From NCBI GenBank assembly GCA_002362155.1, contig DETN01000075.1, positions 6,942 to 16,688 of the forward strand: a stretch of DNA of 9,747 nt, written 5' to 3'. A program made the translations under genes and the position numbers. Under the pieces are notes generated by a model. That model worked only from the letters and a program-made list of their open reading frames with translations. It was not told the origin of the DNA and made no database searches. Source of the stretch: Lachnospiraceae bacterium UBA3287 (GTDB lineage Bacteria > Bacillota > Clostridia > Lachnospirales > Lachnospiraceae). Below, piece after piece: positions 6,380-9,747 of the stretch (positions are counted from its first letter, which is position 1; every line of letters starts with the position of its first letter).

Positions 6380-6907
6380 ATGCGCATTGGTACAGGATAT
6401 GATGTCCACCGCCTGGTGGAAGGAAGAAAGCTGATCATGGGAGGCGTGGAGATCCCTTATGAAAAGGGGCTTCTTGGCCATTCAGACGCGGACGTGCTCT
6501 CCCATGCCATTATGGACGCCCTCCTGGGAGCCGCTGCCCTGGGAGATATAGGCAAGTTCTTTCCGGATACGGATCCCCGCTATAAGGGGGCCGATTCCAT
6601 GAAGCTGATGGAAGAGGTCCGGGAGATCCTGGCAGACCACCACTACCTGGTGGGGAACGTGGACGCCACCATTGTGGCCCAGGCTCCCAAAATGCGTCCC
6701 CATATCGATGCCATGAGAGAGAACATCGCCCGGGCTCTGGGAGTGGAGACCGGCCAGGTCAGCGTCAAGGCCACCACGGAGGAGAGGCTGGGCTTTACCG
6801 GAAGCGGAGAAGGCATTGCCGTGCAGGCAGTGGCCCTGATCGCCTCCCCCATGGATCTGGAAGCAGTAAATCCCATGGGATGCGCCGGCTGTCCGGGAAG
6901 AGGATAA
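6380..6907 (+). CDS. ispF: 2-C-methyl-D-erythritol 2,4-cyclodiphosphate synthase (MEP pathway)
   Basis: IspF turns CDP-methylerythritol 2-phosphate into the cyclic diphosphate, the fifth step of the MEP route to isoprenoids, as a cytoplasmic metal-dependent trimer. The start MRIGTGYDVHR holds metal ligands Asp8 and His10; His42 follows GHSDADVLSH, and FPDTDPRYKGADS (61-73) and KATTEERLGFTGSGEG (130-145) are the usual substrate-site blocks. The 175-residue length exceeds the usual 155-160. The core ends near ALIAS (residue 156), after which a tail of about 19 residues ends in MGCAGCPGRG, with a Cys-x-x-Cys pair not part of the normal fold. GAGGT at 6366-6370 is the likely ribosome binding site; the closer AAGGA abuts the ATG. 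It is first in an operon with cysS 62 bases downstream. ispD, often its neighbour, is not in the window. Confidence 0.97.
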   Translation: MRIGTGYDVHRLVEGRKLIMGGVEIPYEKGLLGHSDADVLSHAIMDALLGAAALGDIGKFFPDTDPRYKGADSMKLMEEVREILADHHYLVGNVDATIVAQAPKMRPHIDAMRENIARALGVETGQVSVKATTEERLGFTGSGEGIAVQAVALIASPMDLEAVNPMGCAGCPGRG

Positions 6908-6969
6908 ATCCGGCACCGGATATATGATGCAGAGGAAAAGTCAGTTTATATAAGGGAGAAACACCAGTT

Positions 6970-8391
6970 ATGAGTATTCAGATCTTCAACACACTCAGCA
7001 GATCCAAAGAGGAATTTAAGCCCATCGTTCCCGGCGAGGTCAGAATGTATGTATGCGGCCCCACTGTCTACAACCTGATCCATATCGGCAACGCCCGCCC
7101 TATGATCGTTTTCGATACAGTCCGCCGCTATTTTGAATATAAGGGCTATAAGGTCAACTACGTCTCCAACTTTACCGACGTGGACGACAAGATCATCAAA
7201 AAGGCCAACGAAGAGGGTGTGGACGCCGAAGTGATCTCCGAGCGCTATATCGAGGAGTGCAAAAAGGATATGGCTTCTCTCAACGTGAGACCTGCCACCA
7301 CCCATCCCCAGGCCACCAAAGAGATCGACGGCATGATCGAGATGATCCAGACCCTGATCGACAAGAACTTCGGCTATGTGGCAGACGACGGCACGGTCTA
7401 TTACAGGACCCGCATGTTCCCCGGTTACGGCAAGCTCTCCCACAAGAACATCGACGACCTGCGGGGCGGCAACCGCGAGCTGAAGGTCACCGGCGAGGAA
7501 CAGAAGGAAGATCCCCTGGATTTCGTCCTCTGGAAGCCCAAAAAGGAAGGCGAGCCCTACTGGAACTGCCCCTGGTGCAAGGGACGTCCCGGCTGGCACA
7601 TCGAATGCTCCGTCATGAGCAGGAAGTATCTGGGTGAGACCATCGATATCCACGCAGGCGGCGAAGACCTGGTCTTCCCCCACCACGAGAATGAGATCGC
7701 CCAGTCCGAAGCCTCCAGCGGCAAGCCCTTTGCCAACTACTGGATGCACAACGCCTTCCTCAATATCGACAACCGCAAGATGAGCAAGTCTCTGGGCAAC
7801 TTCTTTACCGTCAGAGACATTCTGGACCAGTACGACGGCCAGGTCATCCGCTATTTCATGCAGACCGTCCATTACAGAAGCCCTCTGAACTTCAGCAGGG
7901 ACCTGATGGAATCCGCAAAGACCTCCTATGAGAGGATCGTCAACTGCGCAGAGAACCTGACCTTCCTGGAAGGAAAGGCCGCCGGCAGCCTTACAGAAGA
8001 AGAGAAGGCTCTTATCGCTCAGGCGGATGCATACCGGGTCCAGTTCGAAGAGGCCATGGACGACGACTTCAATACGGCCAACGCCCTTTCCGCCATCTTT
8101 GAGCTGGTGACCTTCATCAACTCCCATGCGGACGGAAACGCTTCCAGAGACCTTCTTCTTGCCTTCCATAAGGAACTGGCCGCTCTGACCGATATCTGCG
8201 GCCTGACCCTGGAGAGAAAGAACGACCTGGCAGAGGACGAAGTGGCTTACATCGAAGCCAAGATCGCGGAGAGAAAGGCCGCCAAGAAGGCAAAGGACTT
8301 TGCCAGAGCGGACGCCATCCGCGCCGAACTGAAGGAGAAGGGCATCATTCTGGAAGACACCAGAGAAGGAGTAAAATGGAAGAAAGCCTGA
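6970..8391 (+). CDS. cysS: cysteinyl-tRNA synthetase
   Basis: A 473-residue class I aminoacyl-tRNA synthetase that charges tRNA-Cys in the cytoplasm. The HIGH motif is HIGN at 38-41 in PTVYNLIHIGNARP, and KMSKS is at 270-274. The zinc ligands expected for discrimination of cysteine are all present: Cys29, Cys213, His238 and Glu242. The length is near the family norm. The C-terminus is lysine/alanine-rich (AERKAAKKAKDFARADAIR), typical of the anticodon-binding tail. GGGAG at 6954-6958 serves the ATG. The 62-base gap after ispF has no room for a T-box leader, so the gene is probably co-transcribed with ispF from the promoter near 6310. Its last 16 bases overlap mrnC, and the mrnC ribosome binding site lies inside this gene. 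Confidence 0.98.
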   Translation: MSIQIFNTLSRSKEEFKPIVPGEVRMYVCGPTVYNLIHIGNARPMIVFDTVRRYFEYKGYKVNYVSNFTDVDDKIIKKANEEGVDAEVISERYIEECKKDMASLNVRPATTHPQATKEIDGMIEMIQTLIDKNFGYVADDGTVYYRTRMFPGYGKLSHKNIDDLRGGNRELKVTGEEQKEDPLDFVLWKPKKEGEPYWNCPWCKGRPGWHIECSVMSRKYLGETIDIHAGGEDLVFPHHENEIAQSEASSGKPFANYWMHNAFLNIDNRKMSKSLGNFFTVRDILDQYDGQVIRYFMQTVHYRSPLNFSRDLMESAKTSYERIVNCAENLTFLEGKAAGSLTEEEKALIAQADAYRVQFEEAMDDDFNTANALSAIFELVTFINSHADGNASRDLLLAFHKELAALTDICGLTLERKNDLAEDEVAYIEAKIAERKAAKKAKDFARADAIRAELKEKGIILEDTREGVKWKKA

Positions 8392-8831
8392 GACAGCAGA
8401 TCCTTGCAGTCTTCCCACACAGCCCCGTAGATATCAGGACCTATTCCCCCATGGCTTTTGCCTTCCTGGGGGATGCGGTCTATTCCCTGGTCATACGGAC
8501 CATGGTGATCTCAAAAGGAAACAGACAGGCAGAGAAGCTTCATAATGAAACTTCTCTGCTTGTTCGTGCTTCCACCCAGGCGGCCATAGGAGAGTCCATC
8601 CAGGACCTTTTGACAGAGGAAGAAAGATCCATTTATAAAAGAGGAAAAAACGCCAATACCGCCCATCATGCCAGGAGCGCCTCCTATGAGGACTATCAGA
8701 AGGCGACGGGGCTGGAATGCCTGTGCGGCTATCTCTACCTGCAGGACAGGACAGACCGCATGCTGGACCTGCTCCGGGAAGGCACATCCCGGGCCGGCGT
8801 CATCAGAAAACAGGAAAAAGGAAGAACATGA
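8376..8831 (+). CDS. mrnC: Mini-ribonuclease III (Mini-III)
   Basis: A 151-residue RNase III-family enzyme lacking the double-stranded RNA-binding domain; in Firmicutes Mini-III matures 23S rRNA ends. The catalytic Asp33 is in AFLGDAVYSL, and the second conserved acidic residue is Glu114 in GLECLCGYLYL. RGKNANTAHHARSAS (89-103) matches the family's conserved middle. The start at 8376 has AAGGAG at 8366-8371, only four bases away, and sits 16 bases inside the end of cysS in another frame. Its stop overlaps the rlmB start (ATGA, 8828-8831). Both overlaps suggest translational coupling. The order cysS-mrnC-rlmB is the conserved Firmicutes arrangement and links a processing enzyme and a modifying enzyme of the same 23S rRNA. 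Confidence 0.96.
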   Translation: MEESLRQQILAVFPHSPVDIRTYSPMAFAFLGDAVYSLVIRTMVISKGNRQAEKLHNETSLLVRASTQAAIGESIQDLLTEEERSIYKRGKNANTAHHARSASYEDYQKATGLECLCGYLYLQDRTDRMLDLLREGTSRAGVIRKQEKGRT

Positions 8832-9747
8832 GCAAACAGGAACAGAATAACGGATATGTAAAAAAGGGCGTGAGAGGCCGCAGGGAAGAAGAAAGAATGG
8901 CCTATAAGGCAGAGCGCTATGCAAAGCGCCATGAGGGCCAGGAAGCCTATGGGGGCAAAAGAGACAGAAAGCAGGAGCCCGATGAAAAGGTCAGAAGGGC
9001 CGCGGCAGACAAAGCGTCGGACGCCGAGGTGACTCCTTCCGAAAACGAGACAAGGATCGAGGGCAGAAATGCCGTCATCGAGGCCTTCCGTTCCGGCAGG
9101 ACCGTGGACAGGCTCTACATGCTGGACGGATCCCAGGAGGGGGCCATGATGACCATCCGCCGGGAAGCCAAAAAGCACGGGACAGCGGTCAAATATGTGA
9201 CCAGACAGAGGCTGGACCAGATCTCCGAAACAGGCGCCCACCAGGGCGTGGTGGCCATCCTGGCCGCTTATCATTACGGAGAGATCGACGATCTGTTTGA
9301 AAAGGCCAGGGAAAAGGGAGAGGATCCCTTCTTTATCCTGCTGGACAATATCGAGGATCCCCACAACCTGGGGGCCATCATCCGGACTGCCAACGTCTGC
9401 GGCGCCCACGGCGTCATCATTCCCAAAGACAGAGCCGTCGGCCTGACCGCCACGGTGGCCAAGGCCTCCGCGGGGGCCCTGAACTTTACCCCTGTGGTCA
9501 AGGTCACCAACATCGGCAGGACCATCGAAGAGCTCAAGGAGAGGGGCATGTGGTTCGTCTGCGCGGATATGGACGGGACCCCCATGACAAAGCTGAACAT
9601 GACGGGCTCCATCGGCCTGGTCATCGGAGCGGAGGGAGACGGCGTCTCCAGACTGGTCCGGGATAAGTGCGACATGGTGGCGTCCATCCCCATGAAGGGA
9701 GAGGTGAACAGCCTCAACGCTTCCGTGGCGGCCGGCGTCCTCTGCTA
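8828..9747 (+). CDS. rlmB: 23S rRNA (guanosine-2'-O)-methyltransferase RlmB, 3' end cut by window
   Basis: A SPOUT/TrmH-family methyltransferase that methylates the ribose of a conserved guanosine in 23S rRNA (Gm2251 in E. coli) using S-adenosylmethionine. There are 306 complete codons and two bases of another; no stop is reached. Residues 76-150 match the substrate-binding N-domain (IEGRNAVIEA... GAHQGVVAI). Motif 1 is NIEDPHNLGAIIRTA (174-188, with Asn180 and Arg186), motif 2 is GLVIGAEGDGVSRL (263-276, with Glu269) and motif 3 starts IPMKGEVNSLNASVAAG (287-303). These form the knotted SAM site, so only a short C-terminal piece is missing. The first 75 residues are an unusual Lys/Arg/Glu-rich extension without visible fold, compared with about 245-250 residues in total in E. 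coli and Bacillus enzymes. AAGGAAG at 8818-8824 serves the ATG, which overlaps the mrnC stop. Confidence 0.96.
   Translation, partial: MSKQEQNNGYVKKGVRGRREEERMAYKAERYAKRHEGQEAYGGKRDRKQEPDEKVRRAAADKASDAEVTPSENETRIEGRNAVIEAFRSGRTVDRLYMLDGSQEGAMMTIRREAKKHGTAVKYVTRQRLDQISETGAHQGVVAILAAYHYGEIDDLFEKAREKGEDPFFILLDNIEDPHNLGAIIRTANVCGAHGVIIPKDRAVGLTATVAKASAGALNFTPVVKVTNIGRTIEELKERGMWFVCADMDGTPMTKLNMTGSIGLVIGAEGDGVSRLVRDKCDMVASIPMKGEVNSLNASVAAGVLC

Noticed and set aside
6908..6969. T-box riboswitch or separate promoter before cysS
   Set aside because: Only 62 bases are available, too short for a T-box, and the TATATA at 6947-6952 has no -35 and would place the transcript start in the ribosome binding site.

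Overview
The window reads as a Gram-positive, GC-rich Firmicute, most likely a clostridium of the Lachnospiraceae type. The reasons are strong AGGAG-type ribosome binding sites, sigma-A-like promoters, the Firmicutes order cysS-mrnC-rlmB, Mini-III RNase, and a two-protein replacement of PurH. The genus cannot be fixed from sequence alone. Every gene found is on the + strand.

Layout. (1) 150-2080: the last two steps of IMP synthesis, as a stand-alone IMP cyclohydrolase (PurO family) followed by a stand-alone AICAR formyltransferase, closed by a strong terminator at 2131-2174. (2) 2175-2862: about 690 bases with no credible gene, strongly pyrimidine-rich on the + strand, with a possible distant promoter and a leader hairpin. 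(3) 2863-6167: two tandem paralogous genes for secreted proteins of 503 and 508 residues. Each has a signal peptide, a glucan/choline-binding-type repeat region built on a 67-residue super-repeat, and a C-terminal domain that looks like a diverged NlpC/P60 (papain-like) enzyme with an invariant CxCxxC motif. Each gene has its own terminator. (4) 6310-9747: a near-consensus promoter drives ispF-cysS-mrnC-rlmB, an information-processing and isoprenoid operon with overlapping genes; rlmB runs off the end of the window.

The housekeeping genes are ordinary apart from a cysteine-containing tail on IspF and a long charged N-terminal extension on RlmB. The most interesting part is the tandem secreted pair: probable wall- or glycan-bound enzymes whose catalytic-type domain I recognise only by pattern. 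The two copies may share a promoter architecture (TTGC..., 17-base spacer, TGATATnCT) but have very different leader lengths. Functions of the pair are inference; the housekeeping assignments rest on clear family motifs.
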